Shown: piece after piece, positions 20,499-32,568 of the stretch
How the letters are laid out: every line of letters starts with the position of its first letter
Numbering within the stretch: the stretch's first letter is position 1
Assembly: GCF_000003195.3 (NCBI RefSeq)
Contig: NC_012879.2
Coordinates: forward strand, 25,836,017 to 25,900,016
DNA from: Sorghum bicolor
Lineage: Eukaryota; Streptophyta; Magnoliopsida; Poales; Poaceae
Reading direction: 5' to 3'
Length of the DNA: 64,000 nt
Program-made: the position numbers and the translations under genes
Notes under the pieces: generated by a model
Databases searched by the model: none
What the model saw: only the letters and a program-made list of their open reading frames with translations
What the model was told of the DNA's origin: nothing

Positions 20499-21730
20499 TA
20501 TTGATGGTCCTTAAGTACCAAATATAATCATCAAATAAATAAATAAAAGGATCCCAATGCAACCAACACCCAGACTTAGGGTTTTATCTGACAGAATTCC
20601 ACAAGTTTTGGTGTTTGTCTATTTCTGCAGGGGGTTATTAGGAAATACGGAAGAAAGGCCCACATGTCAGGATTACATAGAGATATCAACGCACCGCGCA
20701 ATTTTCTACCATCTAGAAGACTCCAGAAGCCACGGGAAGAAAGCAGAGGTCGAAAGGGGCCAGGCCCAGGGCGCCCGCCCGGAGGACCTGGGCGCCCGCC
20801 CCCTGCTGGACTCCGTTCGGGACTCTCTTCGCACACGATGTTCCACCGACCTAATGGATCAAGGATAATGTAGTACCATATCGCCTACCGACCCAAAAAC
20901 GCATAGAGGAGGGGGACTATATAAGGAGACCCCCCTGGCCCCTGGAGAAGACAAGAAGTTATCATAGAGATTGAGGGGTGCCCTCGAAGGAAAACCTCTT
21001 CTCTAAATAATATGTCTTTTTAGGCTTAGCAACCAATGTAAGTAGAAATAGATCTTCTAGTTTCTACTAGATTGAGAGAGATAGAGTGGAGGTGTAGATC
21101 GGAGGAAGGCTGGCCTGTCGGTGTCCACTCCGAGTTGTACCTGCGGGATCAAGTCTCCTAACCCGATGCTTGCTTCTAAGATTCTTCAGTAATTCGACTT
21201 CTAATTCTAGTAAGTTCTTGTTTTATTGTTCTTTGGTTTATGAGTTTACTTTAATCCTCTTCCGGTTGAGTATTAGAGTAATCATTGCTAGCGTAAACGT
21301 GGTGTTTAGGCTAGGGTACTCATAGATATCCCCTGACTAGCTGGACCGTGGTAGTAGCGAGGAACGTGACATTTCCGAGTTACCTTCGTATCCCATATCT
21401 TGTTAGCAGGAAGGGTAGGGTTTATAGGTGTGGGTCGAACATCCTTTGTGGTGTCTAGATTCCGTAAGCTTCCCCAATAGAACAGTAGATCATCCTTACC
21501 AAGGTTAGAACGAGACTACGGTTGCAGTCTTCTCTATACATCACTCACATCGAGAAACATTCTTTGTAGCCTAAAGGGATAATAGCAATAGATTTGGTTA
21601 GTCAGATGCACCCTTTCTCCTAGTGGTAAAAATATAAATACGATAACTCTGGATAACCTCCTGGGTGAAATGCTCACCGATATCCGTGCGCTTGCGGATC
21701 ATTTCCTGATTGCGTTACCAAATATCAACA
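20499..21730 (+). repeat. 5' LTR of the nested Athila element
   Basis: It has a U3 with the GC-rich palindromic GGGCGCCCGCC motif twice (about 20768-20800), a TATA box GGACTATATAAGG (about 20917) and a terminal TATCAACA. The first two bases are TA instead of TG. Confidence 0.93.
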
Positions 21731-21849
21731 AGCATTTCTGGCGCTGTTGCCGGGGAGAAAGACGGTTTGCTGAGATAACTTTAAGTCTTGATATTATCTT
21801 GAATTATACTTTTATACTTTTATTCTTTTATCTTTTTATTTTTATCTTT

Positions 21850-22791
21850 ATGGATAACTTAAATTCCACACCTATTATTGAATTTTTTGCACCTTCGGAG
21901 ACCAGCCATAGACCATGGGAGTCAGCAAGTCCTGCCCCTAATTATGATCTGTGTCCGGAGTTGATTGCAATAGGTCAAAACCAACCCTTTTCTATAGCTG
22001 AGGTCCTATCTTTTAATCAATAAGATAATGCACTTTTAGCTACACCTAGGGAATCTTTTAATCTTTCTATAAATTCTGGTTCAGACCTAGCCCTACAAGA
22101 CCATGTTTTTTCTCGATATTTTCACATTGGTCTTAATTATATAACCATTGGTAGAGTCTTTCTTTCTTTATCCATTAGTAAAGGAAGGTATGTCTTCATT
22201 CGTGGACATCCTTCTTGTACTAGTCTTCATAGAAAAATCTTAGAGATAGAGAAGGAATCATCTCCCAGACAAAGAAAGGAAGTTTCAATAGCTAATTTCC
22301 AAACACTTCAATCCCATGATTCGGCTATCAAACCCATCCTTGAGCCTAATAATTTCTACTACACTCTTTCTCTTGAACCTCTCGATGATCCTATGAATCT
22401 TTCTAGACATCCCATGCATAAGAGTCATCAAGACCACAAGAAGGATCGAGAAGAGCAACATCAATGGCTAGAGGGCATTAAAAATCCATGTGCTATCACC
22501 ATTGAATGGATGGATAAAACAAACTTGAGAGACAATCCTAGAGGAATTTTAAGCATTCATGAAGAATCATCCTTGGAGTTTGAGAATGAGAGAAACAACA
22601 GTGAGCATGGAAGTTATTTCATAAATACCACACCAAGTCCTTGCTCATATAAAACATCTCCCCAATCAATTGGTCTCTCCAACCTTACCACATTTCAGAT
22701 CTCCAACCCTCTCTTCCTTTCTATTTATAACAACTTTAAAAGAGCGGTTGTCGATGCATATGTCTATAATAAATATTGCAGATCTCGTTGA
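21850..22791 (+). pseudogene. gag-derived ORF of the nested Athila element, one stop
   Basis: The ATG at 21850 opens MDNLNSTPIIEFFAP, matching the N-terminus of the Athila gag at 34353 (shared WES and IA-I-QN blocks). At FSIAEVLSFNQ the frame hits TAA (22021-22023), where the autonomous gag has KQKDNE, so AAA to TAA is likely. The same frame then stays open for about 256 codons, to 22791. The part after DNA no longer resembles gag and is polar and His/Asn rich. I do not recognise it. It may be a fused unrelated segment. Confidence 0.55.
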
Positions 22792-24090
22792 GTTGATTGA
22801 TGGTTTCCCAAGGACAAGCTTAGTGTCCTAAAACAAGCACTTATCAGATCGTAACATAAACTTCTAATTATTTGCAACATTGCCTTGTGTATTGAGCATA
22901 TAAAGATAATTGTAGAAATATTCCTTCGGATATTCTTGTCACTAACCTTTCCAAGTTTGGAGCAAGAAGATGGGATGAATGACAAGCACAAGGTATGTCC
23001 AACCAACCATCATACAACATTGAATTAAATTCATCCAAACTTGAATTTCGCAAAATTCAAGCTTGGGGAGTACTTTACATAAAAACATCCTTTGGCATGT
23101 TGATTGTCCTTACCTTTGAGACATGCTCAATTTGTTAAATATTAATCACACTACTTCATCTCCACTTGAGTAGATCTCTATAAATGCCATCACGCTACCT
23201 TTGTTTATCCTAGTAAGTGTTAGTTTGGAAGTACTGCACATACTTCTATTGGCTTTTAAATTAAGCATGGTGCTTAGGTTAAACAGCCTTCCTTAATCTG
23301 ATTAGACATGGAGTCTAGTTCGGTTATTGAACTAAAAATTGCTTGTGTAGACATTGGTATATTTTGTTGGACTAACCCCTGCAGAAAAACTTTCAATATC
23401 AACCTGGGAAGTCCTGAGATACAAACTCACATTGGAGATAAAGGAGACACATGAAGTTTAACAATTTGCACAAGAAGGACATAGCTCATTCGTCATAAAG
23501 AGATGATCCATGGAGGGTACCACAAACACGATGCACAACCGCTAAGAAAGGAAAGCTTCCACAAGGTGATACTATACCATCACTCTTCAAGTAAGGTAAC
23601 ACCTTAAGGTACTTAACTATCACTTTTATAAGCTTCTCTTTGGTTCTGGCATACATATAAATAAAGAGACAAACATAAAATAACCAAACCAATTAATTCA
23701 ACATGTTTAGTCCTTTAATCTTTGTTCTTAGTGCTACCTTCGTGATTCCACACTCATATAAGCTAAAGTATTGCACATTCAATCTTTGGAAGATATAAAC
23801 AAAACATAAATATAGATAGATTAGCTTTCCATTAGGTTGAGCCATCTGATGTGACAAATGCTACACTCATGATCCATCAACTTTGTCTTGCTCACTATGC
23901 TTAAGGTTAGAGAAGAACAAATACACTTTTGGTTCTGTTGGTGTTTTCCACCAACAGGGCCCATGCACTTGATCTCTGCCTTCTCTCTATGAACAGGTAC
24001 ACTTCAAACAAAACATGGAGGAGTTCTACAACTCCCAGACTCCACCAAGTAAAGAACCGGGATCTACGAGCACAAACACAATGGAGATCA
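22792..24090. other. nested Athila internal non-coding segment
   Basis: AT-rich DNA with short frames on both strands and no recognisable domain. It replaces the part of the element where capsid and other gag-pol sequence would be expected. Confidence 0.55.
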
Positions 24091-24980
24091 GACACTTAGT
24101 TTCCCAAAGGAAATATTGAAGAACCTCTGTGTCCGAGTTGGTACCTTGTACGCTCCAGCAAACTTCGTGGTGATAGAGACTGGTACTGAGGAGAGGGCAC
24201 CCATCATCTTAGGGAGGCCATTCCTAAACACCAGAGCTGTCATCTACGCTAATGCTGCCAAGATCAGTCTTTACATCAAGGGGAAGAAGGAGACTTTCCT
24301 TCAAGAATAAGACTACACAAACTTCAGAGCAATCCCGACATGAACCAAGGAAGAGGACCAACAGGAGGAACAGAAACAAGCAAATGTGGACCGAGTCAGC
24401 TAAGATGGTCACTGCAGCTCAAGGAAGTCAAGATCGTCGACTCAAGTCACCTTTCTTGATCAAGAAGGACGACCCTAGTGTTCCAAGCATTGAGTGCACA
24501 ATCAACAGATACTCTTTTTAGAAGACACTCTACGAAACCGGATATGACGACAACATAATGGCCGCAGTCACTTATCAGCTACTGCATGGAACCATGCCCC
24601 TACAACCAATATATATTCAGCTCCAGATGATTTTTAGGTCATTAACATGGGAGAAGATGAGTATGATCCACCTACCATCCTTGGAAGACCGTTCCTCAAA
24701 ACACTATCAAAGCCATCATCTATATTGGAACCGGAGAAGTCCACATGCACTTCCCCTCTGAGAAGGTACGCCACTACTTTAATGATTCTAACTATATAGT
24801 TGAAGATTCTAAGCAGGTCAGGATAAGAAGAAGACAACGCAACCGCAACCAGAGGAGGCAAATCATCAAGGACGGATGGGTAGACTACGGAGGAGAAGTA
24901 ATAAGGTCTGAAGACATACAGCTTGAACAGAACTGTCCTGAGAAGACCGTAGCACCGAGTCAGTTGTGGTGAGAGAAGAT
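24091..24980 (+). pseudogene. two protease remnants in the nested Athila element
   Basis: A first piece (about 24100-24310) contains APANFVVIETGTEERAPII and LGRPFLNTRAVIYA, the C-terminal half of a gypsy protease. After a frame change a second piece runs from about 24450 to 24972. It has an active-site-like TLYETGYDDNIMAA, a second PPTILGRPFLKT in another frame and a basic tail RIRRRQRNRNQRRQ. So two protease C-terminal halves stand in tandem, separated by frameshifts. Neither is likely functional. Confidence 0.6.
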
Positions 24981-27213
24981 AGTTATACACGAAGAGGAGG
25001 CGCCGCCGGAATCACCGACTACGCCACCTAGCGAATCCCAGGACGACTGAGAAAACGGAGAGTCCCGTTCGAAGGACTTAAAAACACCGAACGTCTTGCC
25101 AAGAGGTAAACTTTGTAGTTATCCTTTTCCTTTCAATATTTTGTTTAGTTAATCAGGTTCATGCTATCTTGAAAAGAAAATAAAAATGTTAAAAAATAGT
25201 AAGCCCCATGTGAATATGCTCATGGCATAAAACCCATAAGTACATTCACTGTGGTGGCATAAAAATAAAATAAATAAGTTTTCATCTTACAATAAAAATA
25301 TAAAAATAATAAGTGCATGATCCTGCTAAATAAGTAACATTTATTGAGGAGGCTCAACATGATAGAGGCTAGATATTTATGCTAACACTTAACCAGTTCC
25401 ACAAAGCTTTGTTGCTATTTGAGCTCCACAGAATTCAAGTATCAAAGAAGACTAGCAGACGAAGGACATCCTAATCGCTGTCAGGGTGCTGCCGACTTTC
25501 AAATACACCTCCACCACCTGCTAGCTACATCAGAAGAAATTACGTCAAAATCCAGCTTGGGGGAGAGCACCCCCATTTATCCAGCTAAGTGTTTCTACTC
25601 ACGTTTATACTTTACTCAAATAATAAAAGATGCATAATCATGAAAACCCAAATAAAGATTTTGTGCTTTTATATATATATATATATCTTTGCTTAGTTTG
25701 CTAAATAAATAAATAAATAAAGTTTGCTATGAACACTCATGATAAACTCTCACATGGAAATGATGAATAGTTGCTCTGCCATGACTAGTTCTTAAAATTG
25801 AAATCTCTCTCAAGTTTAGGCATAACTGTTAAAATTTAAACCTGCTCTAAATCTAAACTTGTGGGAAGAGTACTAGATCTAAAGTCTAAGTTGTTAACGG
25901 ATATGATATGGGTAGGTGAGCTGCTGTTTATCTGTTCCTAGAGATGCTAGAATTCTGGAGAATTTTATCTTGGAAAAATCTTTAAAATAACACATGATGA
26001 GTTCCTATATGATGAGAGTTTAAAATCCTACCACAGCCATATTAGACTTTGAGCCACACATTTACTTTTTACTGCTTATGAGCATTGAGTGTGGTCAAGC
26101 TGTGTAGACCCTTAGGAGCTTGTCATGTGGTTAAAATCAAGATTCACTTGCATGTTCACTCGTATATGCTGCTTCTACTCCGGAAGTACGCATCCACATA
26201 TATCCACTCATTTCCATCTCCAAATTTACCCAAAATTATTCTACTCCTAATCCGGGAGAGAATAGCCAAAAACATTTTCCTATCCCTGTTATTCCCTGTG
26301 AAATAAATGCTCCAGTTATTTTGGTTACTACCACTTGCTACATTATTTCAAGAGATGAGTGCTCTAAAAAAAAGAGGAAAAATACGAGGAAATAAAAAGG
26401 GGCAAGTGCCCGGAACCTCGAAAGAAAAGAAAAAGTGAGACGAGAGGTAAAAATGGACAAGTGTCCGACAGTAGAATTAGGGGTACAAGATACCCATCTG
26501 AGAGGAAAGAAAAAGAAAATATAGAGCATCTCATTCTCCCAAAAAGCTTCGAAGTGCAAGAAAGGTATGTATCCCCTTAAAAGAGCAAAAATAGAATTAG
26601 ACTTTCACCATTGTTATCACCATCATCACCATACACCATTCATTCGCCACACATGCACACCTTGATTTGACTTATTGACTTGTTTCTCTGGATCCATGGT
26701 TTGACTATGCATTAAATGTCTTGTAAGTATGTATTAGCTGTCTCCCACCTATGAGCTCCAGATATCAAAAGCCTTATTAGAGTAGGGTAAGAGAGAAGGC
26801 AATGTCACTATGCCTCATACCAAAAATACCACATACTTTGAGAGATGGCATACACCATTACTGCCTTGGTAAGGATCCAGAAATACCACAAAAGAGAGAC
26901 TAGAGAGAGTCATACAAAGAATCTCTGAGTTTTATTTGAAAATATGCAAAAATTCGAAGCTATAGCTAATTAAGAATAAGAGACATGGCGCTTAACTTGA
27001 CCGTTCTATCTTTTAACTGCTCAAGACACAAGTGACGGTTACAAGCCCCATGGTGAAAGGTAAAATGAGTAAGTTTTAAGTCTTAACAGTTTATTCTAAC
27101 TCAGAGATGAGATCTTGCTTGAATGCGTGTGTACTTTTAAGACATGAAACCACTATAGAAACTCTTAAGTCCATCCTTGCTCAGGGACGAGCAAGAGGTG
27201 AGCTTGGGGGAGT
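24981..27213. other. 3' non-coding internal region of the nested Athila element
   Basis: There are no coding domains. Features are AT microsatellites (about 25669-25690), (AAAT)n near 25706 and a polypurine tract before the LTR. The complement of this region recurs at 45857-47903, which identifies that segment as a relative. Confidence 0.75.
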
Positions 27214-28445
27214 TGTTGACGGTCCTTAAGTACCAAATATAATCATCAAATAAATAAATAAAAGGATCCCAATGCAACCAACACCCAGACTTAGGGTTTT
27301 ATCTCACAGAATTCCACGAGTTTTGGTGTTTGTCTATTTCTGCAGGGGGTTATCAGGAAATACGGAAGAAAGGCCCACATGTCAGGATTACATAGAGATA
27401 TCAACGCACCGCGCAATTTTCTACCATCTAGAAGACTCCAGAAGCCACGGGAAGAAAGCAGAGGTCGAAAGGGGCCAGGCCCAGGGCGCCCGCCCGGAGG
27501 ACCTGGGCGCCCGCCCCCTGCTGGACTCCGTTCGGGACTCTCTTCGCACACGATGTTCCACCGACCTAATGGATCAAGGATAATGTAGTACCACATCGCC
27601 TATCGACCCAAAAACGCATAGAGGAGGGGGACTATATAAGGAGACCCCCCTGGCCCCTGGAGAAGACAAGAAGTTATCATAGAGATTGAGGGGTGCCCTC
27701 GAAGGAAAACCTCTTCTCTAAATAATATGTCTTTTTAGGCTTAGCAACCAATGTAAGTAGAAATAGATCTTCTAGTTTCTACTAGATTGAGAGAGATAGA
27801 GTGGAGGTGTAGATCGGAGGAAGGCTGGCCTGTCGGTGTCCACTCCGAGTTGTACCTGCGGGATCAAGTCTCCTAACCCGATGCTTGCTTCTAAGATTCT
27901 TCAGTAATTCGACTTCTAATTCTAGTAAGTTCTTGTTTTATTGTTCTTTGGTTTATGAGTTTACTTTAATCCTCTTCCGGTTGAGTATTAGAGTAATCAT
28001 TGCTAGCGTAAACGTGGTGTTTAGGCTAGGGTACTCATAGATATCCCCTGACTAGCTGGACCGTGGTAGTAGCGAGGAACGTGACATTTCCGAGTTACCT
28101 TCGTATCCCATATCTTGTTAGCAGGAAGGGTAGGGTTTATAGGTGTGGGTCGAACATCCTTTGTGGTGTCTAGATTCCGTAAGCTTCCCCAATAGAACAG
28201 TAGATCATCCTTACCAAGGTTAGAACGAGACTACGGTTGCAGTCTTCTCTATACATCACTCACATCGAGAAACATTCTTTGTAGCCTAAAGGGATAGTAG
28301 CAATAGATTTGGTTAGTCAGATGCACCCTTTCTCCTAGTGATAAAAATATAAATACGATAACTCTAGATAACCTCCCGGGTGAAATGCTCACCGATATCC
28401 GTGTGCTTGCGGATCATTTCCTGATTGTGTTACCAAATATCAACA
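27214..28445 (+). repeat. 3' LTR of the nested Athila element
   Basis: It is the same length as the 5' copy and differs by about 13 substitutions, nearly all transitions. It begins TGTTGACGG and ends TATCAACA. The TATA box is at about 27630. Confidence 0.93.
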
Positions 28446-28450
28446 CACCC

Positions 28451-29510
28451 CTATATTTATATATGACATGCCTCTCCTCGAACAAAGCAAGGTAAAGATG
28501 GTTGACATAGCATTCATACTTTGCTAAGGACATGTTTAGAACATATAGACATGCTTGCATGAAAATAGGCTCATTCATGAAAATCAAAAGGATTTGATGT
28601 ATGTATGGTACCACTATTGTTTCTATGATTGATTGATCTAGTGGTAGCATATGACATGTTTGTGAGCTTGTAAGCCTAGTGTTGAATCTAGAATATGAGC
28701 TTATGATGTGTAATTCAACATGGTCAAGATAACCCTTATACTTCATGAGGTGTGAAAAAGCTTGTCCTTGGATCAAACCGAATTACATGTTCTAGGCAAG
28801 TGATCTAGATTGAACCATAATTTGACCCTCACATTGATTAACTTAATTCTCATTAAAAATTTGAACCTTTGTGGTCATTGATGACAAAGGGGGAGAGAAA
28901 CAAAGATAAGTCGTAAAGGGGGAGAAAAGTGCTTAAGGGGGAGAGAAAACTTTTGAAAATAGAAAGGGATAAATTAAACTTGAGCACACAAATAGGGGGA
29001 GCAAGCTCATGAACCATTTGTTGCATTTGTATGTGCACTAACATAATGAGGTGTTGCATTACAAGTTTAAATTCACTACTCTTGTTTGATTGATGATTGC
29101 TAGAAATAAAACTTGAATGATGCTTTGAATTCTAGCATAGAGTTTTTATTTTCATGTGGTATCTAGACATATAATGTGATCTCATGAGGTATCTTGAGTT
29201 TTTGATGTATGTCTAGCATAGAAATAAAACTCTGATTGGTATCACGCTTCAAAGGTCCATTCTATATACCTTAGCATCATTTTGGTAGTAATAAATCTCC
29301 CAAAATTCCAATTCATGCATATGTGCAAACTTGAACCAAACTCATGGAAGCACATATGTAGGGGGAGCTAGTACTACCAAAAGTGAAATTGAACTGTTTG
29401 TCCAATATTGGTTTCATGATTAAAATGCTTTGGACAAACAATTCAAGTTCATTATGATTTCATTTCATATCTTTGTGATGGTTGTCATCAATTACCAAAA
29501 AGGGGGAGAT
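28451..29510 (+). other. SIRE 3' internal region with repeated polypurine tracts
   Basis: There is no ORF of note. GGGGGAG-type tracts occur at about 28889, 28918, 28937, 28994, 29361 and finally 29501 next to the LTR. Repeated polypurine tracts are typical of SIRE-lineage elements. The env-like frame found in some members is absent. Confidence 0.75.
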
Positions 29511-31544
29511 TGAAAGCCCAAGTTTGGTTTTGGTAATTAATGACACCAAGTTGCTAATGCATTGTGTTCAAGTGATTTGAGTTAGGCATAGCAACACATT
29601 TTAAGAAGGAGCAACGTGACATGAGTGGTGGACACATGGTCATAAAGAGAGAAGGCATGAAGTGGAGATCATGGTAATGGACAAGGAGTAAAGTGATCAA
29701 GGCAAAGGTATAAACATAGGATTTTGCTTTTGCCGATCTAAGATGAGTAGAGAAGTGATTGACCGGATTTAGGATAGATAGCCGTACTATAAAGAGGGGA
29801 AATATTTAATTACAATGGTTATCTAGTGCCACTAAGTGTGAGTCTCATTTGCATATACCTAGCGCTTAGTGACGTGGTGAGTTGCATGAGAAAGCCTTTA
29901 AAAATGTTTGTGAAATGCTAACACACAAGCACTTGGTGGTGTTGGCACATTTGCAAAGGAGAAGGTGTTGAAGTTGATTTTGATCAACTTGGAGAAGAGA
30001 AAGAGGGTTTTCAGTGTTCTCCAGACATTAGGATGGCTTTTAGATTGAAATACTGCTTTGATCCATTATGACTTGGATTGAGTATCCATATGGATTGTAT
30101 AGCCCTCTGAGTAAGCTTTCCAAAATGTCCAAAATCATCGAATTTGGAGTTCGGAGCTAAAAGTTAGGATCCTAACAAGGTTTGAGTTGGTGCTGAAAAT
30201 GCAGGACCGAAAGTTCCGGTGGAACTTCCCGTGGTACTTCCGGTGCCTGACCGGAAGTTCCGGTCAGCCTGACAGGAAGTTCCGGTTGGGCTGTGAGAGA
30301 TGAGCTCGCGTTTGAGAAAACACTTCTGGTGTCTGACCGGAAGTTCCGGTCCATGAATGGAAGTCCGCATAGAAGCCTTTGCGCATGGCCTCGCGTGTCA
30401 GGATTCACTTCCGGTGGAACTTCCGGTGGATCCGAGTCTCTCACAACGGTCAGATCTGCTTGGCCACAATAGTCAGATCTGCTTGGACCGAGGCTCCAAC
30501 GGTCAGATCAGGTCGGACCAGAAGTTCCGGTCCCAGGCACCGGAACTTCCGGTGCCACACTATAAATACTCGTTTCCCTTGTTTCTAACCGGGGACTTCA
30601 CATAGAACACATTTTCTGACTTCCAGTGGCTCTTCCAAAGGGTAGAGAAAGCTCTCCCCTCCTCCTCTCTCACTCCCTAAGCTTTGTACTCCATTCAGGT
30701 GAGAGATTGAGCTCTAGTGATAGATCTGAGAGCTTCAAGAGCATCTCTTCCCTCTCCTCTCCATCCCCATAGCTTGGTGCTCTTTGGTGAGAGGATTTGG
30801 GAAACCCTAGTGTTGTGCATTTGTGATTTCATTCTTGTGGCACTAGGTGGTGATTGCAAGTGTGGATTTCCTGTTACTCTTGGGTGTTTCCCGATGCCCT
30901 AGATGGCTTGGTGCAAGGGAGGTGTTGAGCTCGTGATTGGAGATTGTTTCGAGCCTCACCAAGTGATTTGTGAGGGGTTCTTGAGCCTTCCCCGCGGGAG
31001 ATCGCAATTGGCTACTCTAGTGGATTGCTCGTGGCTTGGAGGATCCCCATCTTGTGAGTGGATGTGCGGCACCCGCTGAGGGTTTGGCTTTGGATTCCCA
31101 ATTAGCTCGTGATCCATCAAGTGGGTGTATCGCCACAACGATGACTAGCTTGCCGGGAAGCAAGTGAACCTCGGTAAAAATCTTGTGTCATCCCTTGCCG
31201 AGGACTCTCTTGTGATTGTGAGTGATTGGTTGGATATATCTCTACTCTACAACGTTGGTATAACAATCACTCTCCACTCCTTTACTTACTTGTTTATCTT
31301 GCTAGTTGTTTAGCTTGTTTAGTTTAGTCTTCTTGTTTAGGAGTGTAGCAAGTTTGTAGTTGTGCTTTCATGTTGTAACTTGTGTTTAGCTCTCTTGCTA
31401 GACTTGTGTAGTTGGCTTGCATAGCTTAGTTGTGCTAGTGCTAGAATAGCTTCGCCTTTTGTTTTACTAACCAACTTGTCTAGTTGAAGTTTGTAGAAAT
31501 TTTAAATAGGCTATTCACCCCCCTCTAGCCATTTGGACCTTTCA
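29511..31544 (+). repeat. 3' LTR of the SIRE element (2034 bp)
   Basis: This is the partner of 13115-15189. It is shorter mainly because the palindromic array (about 30205-30550) has lost some units and the terminal C run is shorter. The TATA box is repeated at about 30560. Confidence 0.93.
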
Positions 31545-31549
31545 AATGG

Positions 31550-32180
31550 TCAATGCCATTCTAGATGGCTGACAGTGGAATTTTGTGAAGTCATTGCTTA
31601 TTTATGCCATCAATGATGAAATTATTGTGAGAAACAACCATAGTTCTGAGGCCAATGTTTGATTTTCCAATTCGGATTCGATTTTGCTCACTCTTATTTG
31701 GTCTCTTTCATATTTGCCTATGATGAAATACTTGTGATGAAGATGTCTTGTTTGAATGTGATGTGGTGGTAAGCACACCAAACCAATACCTGGGTGCTCA
31801 CACCACTAGCCATATGCGCGTACCAAACACATCAAACTGTATTAGTTTGTTCACCTAAAGGATCCGTCTAGGCAACCAATCACACTCGCAACCATCAAGT
31901 ATCACTAGGTCTTTATGAACCAAACACGAGAGCCTGCATGGTTTCAGTGTGCCTAAAACCGGCCTGGACTACCCCTCCGTCCTGGCCCAAATCAATTTGG
32001 GCAACCAATCACCCCCTATGTGATTGATAGCTAGGAGATTTTGGGAAAAAGTAGATAGAAGAACAGAGGCAGCGAGAAAGAAGCACGGGAACGACGGACG
32101 AGTTCTTCGTAGCCAATAGGTTTAGGTTTGATAAAAAAATGTCGATGCCTTTCTCTCTCACAAGTTCAGCTATGACCTAT
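31550..32180. other. right part of the split DNA transposon and flank
   Basis: This is a continuation of the sequence interrupted at 13114. It contains an additional terminus-like GGCAACCAATCACACTC near 31872 and the main right end at 32016. I see no coding domain. Confidence 0.5.
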
Positions 32181-32568
32181 GGGGGTGATTGGTTGCCCCA
32201 CTCGAATCGTCCAAATGCTCATCCAGCACTGTATCATCCACTTTGGCCTTGTTTAGTTGCGTGTCTCGCACCATTTGCTTGCAGCCTCCCATTCCTTTCT
32301 CTCTCTCTCCATCCCATATGGATCCGTCTTCTCGATTTCTCCTTCCCTCACGATATAGGACAACGTGATGCAGGTATGGTGCACGGGCCCATGTGCTAGA
32401 GACCAAAACTTTTCATTCATGCATGCAACCAAACACAACATCGTCTCATGCTGGACCAACAACAAATACAACAAAACACAGCTACGTGCACAGTTTGAGC
32501 CTGCTTCCCATGATCCAGGATTGTCCCTTCATCCTGAATCGTCATCCCAAAGACAACCAATCACACCC
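32181..32568. mobile_element. 388-bp MITE with TGATTGGTTG termini
   Basis: The left end is GGGGGTGATTGGTTGCCCC and the right end, complemented, GGGTGTGATTGGTTGTC. Both are flanked by TAT. The ends match the larger transposon at 12306-32016, so this may be its deletion derivative. It is non-coding. Confidence 0.7.

Larger units (their letters stand above)
20499..28445 (+). mobile_element. non-autonomous Athila-type Ty3/gypsy element nested in SIRE
   Basis: Two 1232-bp LTRs (20499-21730 and 27214-28445) flank 5.5 kb of internal DNA. A perfect TSD CACCC is at 20494-20498 and 28446-28450. The termini are TGTTGA and TCAACA, with the first LTR mutated to TATTGA. The primer site after the left LTR (TGGCGCTGTTGCCGGGGA, one change) fits Asp-tRNA, as in Athila elements. 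AGCTTGGGGGAGT precedes the right LTR. Only a truncated gag and protease remnants remain; RT and integrase are absent, so it must rely on other elements. By hand count the LTRs differ at about 13 sites, so it is young. Confidence 0.95.
13115..31544 (+). mobile_element. SIRE/Maximus-type Ty1/copia element, 18.4 kb including nested Athila
   Basis: Two LTRs of about 2.05 kb start TGAAAGCCCAAG and end CTTTCA. A perfect 5-bp TSD AATGG lies at 13110-13114 and 31545-31549. A Met-tRNA-like primer site TGGTATTGGAGCC starts at 15192, and AAAAAGGGGGAGAT abuts the right LTR. Domain order is gag, PR, INT, RT, RNase H, the Ty1/copia order. The internal region is interrupted after pol by the Athila insertion at 20499-28445. 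Long LTRs, a long coiled-coil gag and repeated polypurine tracts fit the SIRE lineage. No env-like ORF remains. Confidence 0.95.
12306..32016. mobile_element. DNA transposon with TGATTGGTTG termini, split by a SIRE element
   Basis: The left end reads GGGGCTGATTGGTTGCCC and the right end, complemented, GGGGGTGATTGGTTGCCC. Both are flanked by TAT (12303-12305 and 32017-32019). Removing the SIRE element leaves about 1.28 kb. The left half (about 12400-13110) looks like a 5' UTR and first intron of a gene: C/T-rich leader, TTAGGGTTACC, a CGGTGAGACC donor-like site and a T-rich intron-like stretch. It may therefore be a captured gene fragment. The superfamily is uncertain; a PIF/Harbinger-like origin is a guess. 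A complete transposase is not visible. Confidence 0.6.

Noticed and set aside
20557..20873. ORFs of about 100 codons inside Athila LTRs, recurring at 27272, 33117, 41221 and 45487
   Set aside because: They repeat with the LTRs and cross promoter elements, so they are non-coding U3 sequence.
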